64,000 bases of DNA, taken from assembly GCA_003538625.1 (NCBI GenBank), contig DPRR01000045.1, positions 209,883 through 273,882 of the forward strand. Reading direction: 5' to 3'. This stretch comes from Ignavibacteriales bacterium (lineage in GTDB: Bacteria > Bacteroidota > Ignavibacteria > Ignavibacteriales > Ignavibacteriaceae). The position numbers and the translations under genes are program-made. Below, in pieces: positions 25,328 to 34,800 of this stretch (within the stretch, counting starts at the first letter, position 1; every line of letters begins with the position of its first letter). The notes under the pieces are model-generated. The model was not told the origin of the DNA. It saw nothing but the letters and a program-made list of their open reading frames with translations, and did not search any database.

Positions 25328-26557
25328 ATGAGACCAAAGTACAATTTTATTTTATTATCAATTGTTTTTCTTCTTTCAATTCCTATTAATGCGCAGATTG
25401 TTAATGGTGCCGATTTACTTTTTTCTGAAAATTTAAATCTTATCACTAAAAAAAATGTTGGTGCTGTTTGTAATCATACTTCCCTTCTTACAGATGGGAC
25501 TCATTTAGTAGATGCATTAATTGAGCAAAAAGGTGTAACTGTAAAAGTAATCTTTACACCAGAGCATGGATTTAAAGGCAGCGCTGAAGCAGGTGAGCAT
25601 ATTGATTACAAAAATAATCTTTACAAAGAAGTTCCAATAGTTTCACTTTATGGAAAAGATAGAAAACCAACTAAAGAAAATCTGACGGATGTTGATGTTT
25701 TAATTTTTGATATCCAGGATATTGGTGCAAGATTCTATACTTACATTTCAACATTGTATTATGTTTTAGAATCTGCCGGAGAAAATAATATTCCTGTAAT
25801 AATTCTTGATCGACCTAATCCTATTGGCGGTAGTTATGTTGATGGACCTGTTCTTGATGAAAAATATAAATCTTTTGTCGGGATTGCACAAATACCAATT
25901 ACACATGGAATGACTGTCGGAGAACTTGCAAAATATTTTGTTGGAGAAAAATTAATTTCAAGCTGGAAAAATATTTCTTTAACTGTTATTAACTGCAAAA
26001 ACTGGAAACGTGAAATACCATCTGAGTTTAATTCAAATTGGAATTCTCCTTCTCCAAATATCAATTCGTTGGAAACTGCGCTGGTTTATCCGGGAATTTG
26101 CTTACTTGAAGGCACAAACGTCTCTGAGGGAAGAGGTACTTATTACCCTTTCCTTCAAGTTGGCGCTCCATTTATTAATGCCGAACAAGTAATAGAAAAA
26201 CTCAACTTATTAAAAATCGAAAGTGCTGAATTTCAACCGGTATCCTTTACACCGAAAAATATTGCAGCAATGGCAACTAACCCAAAATATGAGAACACAG
26301 TTTGTTCTGGAATTAAAATTAAAATCACTGAACCAACTAAATTTGAGTCAGTAAAATTCGGTGTAAAACTCTTGCATGTTCTGGTTAAATTGTACGGGAA
26401 TAAAATTAAATTTAATGATTCTTTCGACAGACTTGCCGGTACAGATGTCCTTAGAAAACAATTAAAAAATAAAAATTTGTCGGATCAAATCTTTGCTTCA
26501 TGGCAAAGTGATCTTACTAAATTCATTAAAAAACGAAATCAATATTTACTTTATTAA
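25328..26557 (+). CDS. namZ: Exo-beta-N-acetylmuramidase NamZ family (DUF1343)
   Basis: A 409-residue secreted DUF1343 protein. Characterised members (NamZ) remove terminal N-acetylmuramic acid from peptidoglycan fragments. It has a signal peptide (about 1-21, ending INAQ), then VGAVCNHTSL, VIFTPEHGFKG, LIFDIQDIGARFYTYISTL, ILDRPNPIGG and the YPGICLLEGTNVSEGRGT segment, all family landmarks. I chose the ATG at 25328 with GGAAGGA upstream; an earlier TTG would add eleven residues before the signal peptide. Role: cell-wall recycling in the periplasm or outside the cell. Confidence 0.9.
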   Translation: MRPKYNFILLSIVFLLSIPINAQIVNGADLLFSENLNLITKKNVGAVCNHTSLLTDGTHLVDALIEQKGVTVKVIFTPEHGFKGSAEAGEHIDYKNNLYKEVPIVSLYGKDRKPTKENLTDVDVLIFDIQDIGARFYTYISTLYYVLESAGENNIPVIILDRPNPIGGSYVDGPVLDEKYKSFVGIAQIPITHGMTVGELAKYFVGEKLISSWKNISLTVINCKNWKREIPSEFNSNWNSPSPNINSLETALVYPGICLLEGTNVSEGRGTYYPFLQVGAPFINAEQVIEKLNLLKIESAEFQPVSFTPKNIAAMATNPKYENTVCSGIKIKITEPTKFESVKFGVKLLHVLVKLYGNKIKFNDSFDRLAGTDVLRKQLKNKNLSDQIFASWQSDLTKFIKKRNQYLLY

Positions 26558-26566
26558 GAGGAAAAA

Positions 26567-27619
26567 ATGTTAAAATATTTAGTAGTGCTTATCATAACAA
26601 GTTTTATTCTTGTTAGCTGCGGCGATAAAAATAATGATCCTGATAAATCGTTAAATGAAAAAGAAAAATATTCTTTTGATTCAACAGATTTAAAAACAGA
26701 AGGTCTGGATAATTCGGGTAAACCATTTTTAATGGAATACAAATTTAAGAAAGGTGATAAAGCTGTTTACAGACTAACAACAATATCAAACAATACTCAG
26801 ACAATAACGATGGACACTACAATGACGAGTGCCGTCAGCCAGAAAATAGTTTACTTAATCGATCTTGTTGCCAAGGACGTTGATTCTGATGGTACAACTG
26901 AAGCCGAAATCAAAATCACTTCCCTTAAACTTGAAGCTTCTGCAAATGGACAGACATTTAACTTCGAAGCGGGTAAAGATGTAGATTCTGCTAAGACAAA
27001 TCAATTTGCTGAATTTCAATCGTTATTCAACAATCCATTTAGTGTAAGGTTTAACAAAAACGGTGATGTGCTCGAAATATTTAAGGCTGATAAAATATCA
27101 AATAAGTTTCTTGAACTTAAAGGTGCAGCAGATACAATTTCTGTAAACGATAAAAATTTAATAAGACAGGATCTGATAAATGGAGTTCTTCAACCACTTA
27201 TAACTCAAATCATAAGAAAAGTATCTGATAAAGAAGTTTACAAAGATTCAACCTGGCAAATTAAACAAGCACCTATTCCTTTAATGGTATATCAAATTAA
27301 TTATGTAAACACATATAAAGTGGAAAGTGTGGAAAAACTGGATGACGCCCGCATTGCTGTGATCGATGCAGGAATTGATTTCAAATACAGCGGTCAGTCA
27401 AAAGTAAATCAGGGAAATACATCATTCACTTTTCAAAAACCTATTTCCACAGCCGAAGGTAAATATTATTTCAATGTTGATAGAGGGATTCAAATTAAAT
27501 CCCGCACTAAAACACGACTTGAAATATCATACACAATGGAAGCTAATACACCAAAAGGAAAACAAAAGGGTGCGCGTAAGGATGTAGTTATGAATACAAA
27601 TATTATTGAACTGCTGTAA
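26567..27619 (+). CDS. Lipoprotein, DUF6263-like
   Basis: A 350-residue lipoprotein of unknown function. The signal MLKYLVVLIITSFILVSC has a lipobox cysteine at residue 18. The mature part begins with a charged linker and then MEYKFKKGDKAVYRLTTIS, a beta-rich domain in which residues 60-330 alternate strands, with an NTQTITMDTTMTS strand typical of the DUF6263 group, in my judgement. The ribosome binding site GAGGAAA precedes the ATG, ten bases after namZ, so the genes are likely cotranscribed. A structural or binding role at the outer membrane is possible but not shown. Confidence 0.78.
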   Translation: MLKYLVVLIITSFILVSCGDKNNDPDKSLNEKEKYSFDSTDLKTEGLDNSGKPFLMEYKFKKGDKAVYRLTTISNNTQTITMDTTMTSAVSQKIVYLIDLVAKDVDSDGTTEAEIKITSLKLEASANGQTFNFEAGKDVDSAKTNQFAEFQSLFNNPFSVRFNKNGDVLEIFKADKISNKFLELKGAADTISVNDKNLIRQDLINGVLQPLITQIIRKVSDKEVYKDSTWQIKQAPIPLMVYQINYVNTYKVESVEKLDDARIAVIDAGIDFKYSGQSKVNQGNTSFTFQKPISTAEGKYYFNVDRGIQIKSRTKTRLEISYTMEANTPKGKQKGARKDVVMNTNIIELL

Positions 27620-27639
27620 TTAAAACGAGAGTTTACTCA

Positions 27640-28440
27640 ATGATCCGTATGTCTGTTTGTTTATCTTTTTTATTAATTGTTGTAGCATCTTTTGTATCTT
27701 GCTCAAAGGATGAAAATATTGTGGATACTTCGAGAGGAAATAGTTCTATAACCGGAATTTTAAAATTCCTCGACAATACACCGGCATCACTGGCTACAAT
27801 TGAATTGAAAAGCAATGCTTCGCAAAGGTCAATTTACCAGACTTGTAACAGTAATGGTGATTTTTCATTTGGATTGCTGAACAAAGGCGATTACACACTT
27901 ATTTTCAGAAGCACCTCGTATGATATAAACTCAACTTATACCGCAGTAACTCTTGATGATAATCAAAATTTATCCCGGGATGTGTTTGTCAGATATAATA
28001 TGCTTGATGATTTTGCAACAAAGATTATTAGTCAGGATGTATTTTTAATAAAAATGCATCCTGATGGAGCAAGAGTTGGTAATAATTATAATTTAATTAA
28101 TAGCTTAAGTGGTTATTACCGAAGCGGGGAATCGGATTCTGTTACGCTAAGCGCTGATGTGTACTTAGTTCCTGAAAATATTGATTGGAATAATCCTGGA
28201 GTCGATTTGACTCCGGAATTTATCAGTTCAAATTTTCAATTTCTTTTTTCAATGGATGAAGAAGCAGTTATAAATGGAAGACACGAAATCAAAATACCTC
28301 CATCTAACATTCAGGAGATGTTTTCCAATCCGGTAAACGGGTTTGCATTTGTTAAACGAGATTCAGTTGCAAATGTATTAAAAATTCTCTGTGTAGATTT
28401 TGCAAATAATGATTTTGGATTAAAAATTTTTTATAAATAA
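27640..28440 (+). CDS. Lipoprotein with carboxypeptidase-regulatory-like domain
   Basis: A 266-residue lipoprotein. The signal ends in the lipobox VSC at residue 21. Residues 35-110 resemble a carboxypeptidase-regulatory-like beta-sandwich: ITGILKFLDNTPASLATIEL, then SNGDFSFGLLNKGDYTLIF. The remainder (about 120-266) is a second beta-rich domain I do not recognise. Such lipoproteins usually sit on the outer membrane in FCB-group bacteria. It follows the previous lipoprotein by 20 bases and ends 24 bases from the convergent NfeD gene. Confidence 0.78.
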   Translation: MIRMSVCLSFLLIVVASFVSCSKDENIVDTSRGNSSITGILKFLDNTPASLATIELKSNASQRSIYQTCNSNGDFSFGLLNKGDYTLIFRSTSYDINSTYTAVTLDDNQNLSRDVFVRYNMLDDFATKIISQDVFLIKMHPDGARVGNNYNLINSLSGYYRSGESDSVTLSADVYLVPENIDWNNPGVDLTPEFISSNFQFLFSMDEEAVINGRHEIKIPPSNIQEMFSNPVNGFAFVKRDSVANVLKILCVDFANNDFGLKIFYK

Positions 28441-28464
28441 CCCGAATTATGAAGCAATAAAATT

Positions 28465-29772
28465 TTATTCCTTTATTGGAGTAACAACTACTTTTATTCC
28501 TTCAACTCTCAGTACTTTTATTTTTGTACCCTGATTAATGTATTCAGAATCAGCTACTACATCAACTCTTTTACCATCAAACTCTGCAGTACCGCCTGGT
28601 CTTAAAGTTGTAAATGCAATACCGGTCTTGCCAATTAAATCTTTTTCCGATGGATATGAAACAAATCCTTTATCAGCTTTTTCTGATTCCGATAAAACAA
28701 GTTTATTAAATGCAGATGATTTTGGTAAATACTTTGCTAATAAAAATATGCCCAATAAAGCAAAAAGCATTGCACCTGAAAGTTGAATGATTGCAATTGA
28801 AACATCGTGCATATCTATGAATGGTTTGCTGCCAAGAAGAGATAGAAATATTGAGGCAAAGATCAAAATAATACCGGATATTCCTGCAATTCCAAACCCC
28901 GGAATAATAAAAATTTCCGCAAGCAGCAACCCAAGCCCGATTACAAACATTAATATCTCAACTATCGAAGCTAACTGCAGAATATATGACGAGCCGAAAA
29001 AGAGAGTGAGAGCAATTAAACCTGTTGTGCCCGCTACACCCCAACCAGGAGTTTTTATTTCCGCCATCAAACCAAAAAATCCAATCATAATCAAGATAGA
29101 AGAGATAATTGGATTATTTAAAAATCTGACAACTCCTTCTGCCCAATTTGAACTAACCTCAACTTCTTCAGCATTTTTTAAATTAAACATTGCAAGCATG
29201 TCAGAAAAATTTGTAATAACACTATCAGCTATTTTATATTTATAAGCTTCTTCGGATGTAAGAGTTATCAGTTTTGTGCTATCGACTAATCCTTTTACAA
29301 CTACTCTTTCATCAACCATTCCCTCGGCAATATCCGTCGGTCTTCCATTCCGTTCAGCGGTAGATCTCATTTCAGATCTCATATAGGATTGATATTTTTC
29401 ACCAACTTTTTGTCCGGATTGATCAACAACTGTTGCAGCTCCGATTGAACTGCCTGGAACCATTACAATTTTATTGCACGATAAAGCTATCAGCGCACCT
29501 GCAGAAATTGCACGGTTACTAATAAACGCAATTGTTAAAACTTTGCTGGATAGAATTGCGTCCTTAATTTGTGTAGCCGCATCAACTCTGCCGCCAAAGG
29601 TGTTTATCTTAAAGACAATAGCTGATGCATTATTTTGTTCAGCTTCAGAAATTACGCGAGTAATATAAGGTGCTAACCCTAAATCTATTTCACCGTCTAT
29701 ATGTGCAACGTAAACTGTTTTTTGCTGTGCAAATACGGTCATTGTAAAAAGAAATGCAATAATGAATTTCAT
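28465..29772 (-). CDS. nfeD: NfeD long form, membrane-bound ClpP-class serine protease
   Basis: A 435-residue membrane protease of the long NfeD type. It has a signal peptide (1-15), a ClpP/SppA-like domain with VAHIDGEIDLGLAPYITRVI and the likely nucleophile serine in NRAISAGALIALSC, then a four-to-five helix membrane region (about 215-345), and a C-terminal OB-fold NfeD domain starting near DLIGKTGIAFTTLRPGG and ending VVVTPIKE. Family members often work with a stomatin-like protein in membrane quality control, but no stomatin gene is adjacent. Convergent with the lipoprotein gene to its left. Confidence 0.92.
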   Translation of the reverse strand: MKFIIAFLFTMTVFAQQKTVYVAHIDGEIDLGLAPYITRVISEAEQNNASAIVFKINTFGGRVDAATQIKDAILSSKVLTIAFISNRAISAGALIALSCNKIVMVPGSSIGAATVVDQSGQKVGEKYQSYMRSEMRSTAERNGRPTDIAEGMVDERVVVKGLVDSTKLITLTSEEAYKYKIADSVITNFSDMLAMFNLKNAEEVEVSSNWAEGVVRFLNNPIISSILIMIGFFGLMAEIKTPGWGVAGTTGLIALTLFFGSSYILQLASIVEILMFVIGLGLLLAEIFIIPGFGIAGISGIILIFASIFLSLLGSKPFIDMHDVSIAIIQLSGAMLFALLGIFLLAKYLPKSSAFNKLVLSESEKADKGFVSYPSEKDLIGKTGIAFTTLRPGGTAEFDGKRVDVVADSEYINQGTKIKVLRVEGIKVVVTPIKE

Positions 29773-29966
29773 TTTATCTTCTCAATTATTTTTCAAAAGA
29801 GTTGAATAGTTACGCAGTGAAAATAATGAAAAACAGATTGAGCGGAAAGTAAGATTATTTTTGTGTTCTTCTTTTTGACGTATCAATCTATTGGATATAA
29901 TATTCGCATCTCTCCAAAATAATTCCTAAGTTATAAATGTTAATAAACCGATTGGTTGAGATTACT

Positions 29967-31697
29967 ATGAATCCGAAATATTTCCTTTCCCTTTCTTTAG
30001 TCTTTTTAATTTTATCTTTTTCCTTCAGCGAAGCAACTGTCCGGTTCGTGAGTAAGTCCGGCACAAGCACCCCACCTTACACAAGCTGGCAAACCGCCGC
30101 AGACAGCATACGAAAGTGCATTAACGTATGCAATTTTGGTGATACTATTTATGTTGCAAATGGTATTTATAAAGAACGCATTGATATGATACCTGGCTTA
30201 ACGCTTATTGGGGCTGGAATGGATAGTTGTATTATTGATACACGGCAGCTAAGTACGCCTTATTATTCAATGAGAACCTACGATGGATGCTATGTAAAAG
30301 GTTTTGGGATTTATTGCCGCAATGCAAGTGAAGGTTGGGGAGTCTATATATTAAATTCCACAATGGAATTTTGCAAAATTCAAGAAGCTTCATTAGGTAT
30401 TGATGCTGGTACAAGCCAAAATGAAAGTACTCATATTTATAAAAATATCGTAAATAATGTGTGGAATGGAATCGTTTGTGAGGGCAAACCCGTAATTTCA
30501 GAAAACATAATATCCGCGTTAATTACAGCATTAACATCACAAATAAACTCCTCACCGACATATTACAATAATATTATCAACGGTAATAACAGCGATGTAG
30601 GATTTTATGATGCGTTGGGATTTGTCTCCAAGTTAAACAGCAATCAATTCGTTGGTAGCGGAAATTATACTTTTTGGTCGTATGGAAATGATTCAATAAC
30701 AAATAATATAGTCTATGGTACAGATGGAAACTGGGGAGTCGGAATGATTGGTGCCGGTTCAAAAGCTACAAACAATCATTTCCAAAATAACAACACGGTG
30801 TTATATTATGATCAACCTGGAGGAAGTCCACAAATACTAAAGTATAATAACCTCTGGGAAAATGGACTAAATGCAATTTATACTACAATAGACAGTACAA
30901 ACATATTTAACAATCCAATGTTTGTGAATGCAGATAGTATGGATTTTCATCTGCAAAAATATTCACCTTTAATTGATGCAGGTGATCCTAACATTTTGGA
31001 TAAAGATGGAAGCAGAAGTGATATTGGAATTTATGGAGGACCTTTTGGCGAAAGTTATAAGTATCTTGATCTTGCGCCAAGAGCGCCAATAAATCTTACA
31101 GCAGTTGTTGATACTAACACGATTTCTTTATTCTGGAATAGAAACACAGAAGCAGACACATCTTTTTATAAGGTATATAGGGATACGGTAATTAACTTTA
31201 CTATTGATTCAACAAAACTGATTTCATCTTCAGCAGATACATCTTTTATAGAGTTAAATCCACATAATGTTACAAAATATGTTTACAAGGTAACCTGTGT
31301 AGATAAACAAGGCAACGAATCGGAACCTTCTACAGAGGTAGTAGTAAATATAACGGGAGTTGAAAACTATCCACAACTAATCTCCGACTATCAGTTATAT
31401 CAAAATTACCCAAACCCATTTAACCCGAACACAATAATAAGCTACAGATTAAAAGAAAGAGGTTATGTAAAACTATATGTATATGATATAAAAGGAGAAT
31501 TAATATCAGTATTGGTTAACCGGGATCAGGAAGCTGGTTTTTATCAAGTTGAATTTCCATCCATAGGGAACGGTCTCCCGACCGTTCCTAATAATTCGAA
31601 TCTTGCATCAGGTATTTACATTTACCAGATAATGATAAGAAGTGAAAGGGATATTCCTGTATTTACAGAGATGAAGAAGATGGTGTATTTAAAATAA
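29967..31697 (+). CDS. Secreted beta-helix protein with type IX sorting domain
   Basis: A 576-residue surface or secreted protein. The signal peptide begins MNPKYFLSLSLVF. A right-handed beta-helix domain of the DUF1565/pectate-lyase-like type (about 25-360) opens with RFVSKSG and TSWQTAADSIRKCI and has many asparagine ladders. A fibronectin type III domain follows (about 372-465), then a type IX sorting domain opening LYQNYPNPFNPNTIISYRL and ending in a lysine. Two starts fit: the ATG at 29967, chosen, and one ten codons earlier. An in-frame hairpin repeat lies inside the sorting domain near residues 533-541. The substrate, if any, is unknown; carbohydrate binding is plausible. Confidence 0.88.
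   Translation: MNPKYFLSLSLVFLILSFSFSEATVRFVSKSGTSTPPYTSWQTAADSIRKCINVCNFGDTIYVANGIYKERIDMIPGLTLIGAGMDSCIIDTRQLSTPYYSMRTYDGCYVKGFGIYCRNASEGWGVYILNSTMEFCKIQEASLGIDAGTSQNESTHIYKNIVNNVWNGIVCEGKPVISENIISALITALTSQINSSPTYYNNIINGNNSDVGFYDALGFVSKLNSNQFVGSGNYTFWSYGNDSITNNIVYGTDGNWGVGMIGAGSKATNNHFQNNNTVLYYDQPGGSPQILKYNNLWENGLNAIYTTIDSTNIFNNPMFVNADSMDFHLQKYSPLIDAGDPNILDKDGSRSDIGIYGGPFGESYKYLDLAPRAPINLTAVVDTNTISLFWNRNTEADTSFYKVYRDTVINFTIDSTKLISSSADTSFIELNPHNVTKYVYKVTCVDKQGNESEPSTEVVVNITGVENYPQLISDYQLYQNYPNPFNPNTIISYRLKERGYVKLYVYDIKGELISVLVNRDQEAGFYQVEFPSIGNGLPTVPNNSNLASGIYIYQIMIRSERDIPVFTEMKKMVYLK
31567..31588. repeat. Palindrome inside a coding region
   Basis: A perfect 9-base stem (GGAACGGTC 31567-31575, GACCGTTCC 31580-31588) with a TCCC loop, within the codons of the sorting domain. 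It encodes the run GNGLPTVP, which breaks an otherwise family-like strand pattern. Confidence 0.7.
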
Positions 31698-31790
31698 GAT
31701 GGAAGAAGAAAGTCGAGAGAAGAAAAACGTTAGAAGCAAGAGGTAATAAGTAGAAGAATTAGTGAACAGTAGAGCAATAATGCAATTAAA

Positions 31791-31812
31791 CAACCTGCTT
31801 ACTGCAGGCAAG
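31791..31812. repeat. Short repeat fragment shared with 59444-59455
   Basis: CCTGC (31794-31798) pairs with GCAGG (31804-31808). The 12 bases CAACCTGCTTAC (31791-31802) recur in reverse complement at 59444-59455. Lies in the gap before the large secreted protein gene. Confidence 0.55.
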
Positions 31813-31849
31813 TGCAACAATAGAAAAATAAAATATCAGGAGGAGTAAA

Positions 31850-34800
31850 ATGAAACAATGCGTACAATTTTCAATTAAAAAAAGCTTGATTGTACTTTTT
31901 GTGTTTTTCTATTTATTAAGCAGCAATTTATTATTTGCACAAAATACACCGCAGGGTGAACAGAAATTTATTGTTGGAACATTTATAGCCTCTTCGGGTT
32001 CAAAAGAGGAGCAACATTACACACAATATAATAATTATCAACAGTTATTAGATCTTGGTGTAAACGCACTATATCAAGTTGCAGTAAAGGATGTGCCAAG
32101 TCTTAATCAAAATAATAATTATGCCCCCTTATCGTTATTCGACTTTATCTGGGCAGCAAATGATTCGGGAACGGGGACAGCAGATGAGGTAAATATAAAT
32201 GCTGAGTGGCAGAACATTGACTGGATAAGTTACTTTACCAGTGCAAAATATATGAAATGGGAGGCGGAAGGCGATCCCTTATTTACCGGAAACGTAAAAA
32301 TAAAACACGAAATTGGTTCACCATTTTATGATGTAAATGGGGTATCCGGTTGGCAAAGCGGTCCTCCAAATGCAAATAATACAAACAGTTTTTTAATTAA
32401 GGGTCCTAATTACTGGCAATACCCAAGATATACTTTTACTAATGTTAGCTGGAACCCTGAACCAATAAGATATCAAGCAGTATTTCATATGAAAATGGCT
32501 TCACCATCAATAACAAATGTACCGGTTTGTAGTTTATTTGTTGTTATGACAGACTCTGATGGCGTAGAGCATACTTTAAATTCAAAATTAGTAACAAGCA
32601 GTATGTTGTTAAGTACCGATTATGTGGATATACCTTTAACATACAATTACATCGGATATTTTAATGTAGATACTGTCAATCGAAAGAGCTACTCAATGCC
32701 TGGCTCATTTGGTATAAAATCACCACCGGGATATAACATTGGTTCAACAATAGAATTTAAAGTACAATGGCTTGGTAATGTGGAATTACTTGTTGACTAC
32801 GTTGAAGTTTATGATCAAATGATTTGGGATTCTTGGTTTAATAATCCTTTAGAAAAGTATGTGGATAGCATAGTCACTTACGATCACGAGTTTAAAAATG
32901 AAAATCCGACATTTTATAACAAATTAAAATACTACTACACAATGGATGAGCCGCATTCAATAGATGGATATGAACCATTGAGAAGAGTGCAAGAAATTCT
33001 GGATGATCAAAACAATAATATTCAGGCAGATTTACTTACGCATTGGTACCCGGAATGGAATGGAATAAGAGATGGAGACCCAACGTGGAATCAGTACGTT
33101 CAACTAGCTCAACCAAAAAAGCTAATGTTCTGGTATGCACCTTTTACAAATAATAAAGATACCTTTGTGCCGGATAATAGGGATTTTACATTATATTTTC
33201 TTCATAAGCATTTACAACAAGCTTATACACTTGATAGTTTATACTTTCTTTCAGCACAAACATTTGGTCGAAAAGTAGGGGTAAATTATGAAAGTTGGAT
33301 GCTGCCGGATACATCAGAAGTTCTTGCAGAAACTATGTTGGCTCTTGCACACGGTTGCAAAGGTATTTTTTTCGAAAACTACTATAGTTATAGCTATAAT
33401 GAAGGTTTGGTAAAAATACCAGTCGGTAACCATTATTATGAGCCAAGACCAATTTGGTATACAGTTAAAAAAATTGCTGCTAGATTAAATGGCGTACTTG
33501 GCAAAACACTTGTTTCGCTAAATTACAACGATACTGCAATTGATAGTGGATTTCTTAGATTATACCCTTATGCTTCCATTCCAGATATGCAGGATAAAAG
33601 GACCGGTACAACTGTTACAAAAGATTATCTGACACTAAGTACTACAACTCAAAATCCGACTCCTTCATCATATAATTTTCACGCAGGGTTTTTTGATCGG
33701 GAAGGACAACCTGATAATAAATATTTTCTACTTGCAAATTTACTAACAACAGAATCCAGATGGGTTTCTTTAACTGTTACTGATAATGGTTCTGATTTTA
33801 TAAACACTCGTTTTAGAAATATTGAATCTGAATATAATTTTGATATAACATTTACTAATTCATTTTCGACAAATTATAATTTTCCTGCAGGCGAAGGATA
33901 CCTCTACCAGGTTGCCCCTGTAGTTCTTTATGGCGGCAAATTAGTATACAGTGAAGACGTTGGCGAAGGGCTAACACTTAATGATGATATGACCATAGAA
34001 AACGGCGCAACACTTTCTGTTTATGGTACATACAACGCAAAAGCAAACATAACTGTTAAAGTAGGTGGCAAAATAGTAAGCGGTACAAATGGTAAAATAG
34101 TATTTGACCCTGGAAAGAAATTAATTATCGAGGGCAGTGCACAGGTTTATGGCACTGTAAATAATCGATTAACCTTAGAATTTAATTCATCAACTTCAGA
34201 AGGTATTTTAGTTAAAACTGGTGCTTCTCTTTTAATGTCTTACTGTGATATAAAAAATGCACAAAGAGGCATCAATACAGAAGTTGGTCCAGGTCAAATA
34301 ACAATTTCAAATGTAAATTTTACTAACTGCTCACAATATGCAATTGCTTTAATTGGTTTAATCGGAGATGGCATTCAGACACCGCCTCCTCCAACAATCT
34401 ATAAATGTAATATTACAGGCTCATCAATGGGTATTTCTATTGCTAATTATAATGAGATATTAATACAGGAAAACAATTTTAGCGGCAGTGGTATTTCAAT
34501 TGCCTCAGTAGTGTCAGCCTTTATCCAGGGAAATGTGATAGATGGTGGTTCAAGCGTACCCTTTGCAGGAATATTTATGGATAATAGCGGTGGGTATATT
34601 AGATGTAATATAGCAGCAAATTGTTTGAATGGTATTCGTCTTGCAAACTCATCTCCGGATGTTGGAGACAATACTCTTGAACATAATAAATATCACGGCT
34701 TATTTATTGGCTCTGGATCAATACCAAATATGATTGGCAAAATTATTAGCGGACCACCATACACCTGGTATGGAGCTTCAGGTTATAACCGGATAACAGA

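Noticed and set aside
28455..28468. AATAAAATTTTATT palindrome as a bidirectional terminator
   Set aside because: It has only A and T pairs and overlaps the nfeD end; too weak to call in such an AT-rich gap.
28538..29245. Two plus-strand open frames opposite nfeD
   Set aside because: They mirror the codon pattern of a clear protease gene on the other strand and have no recognisable domain or binding site.
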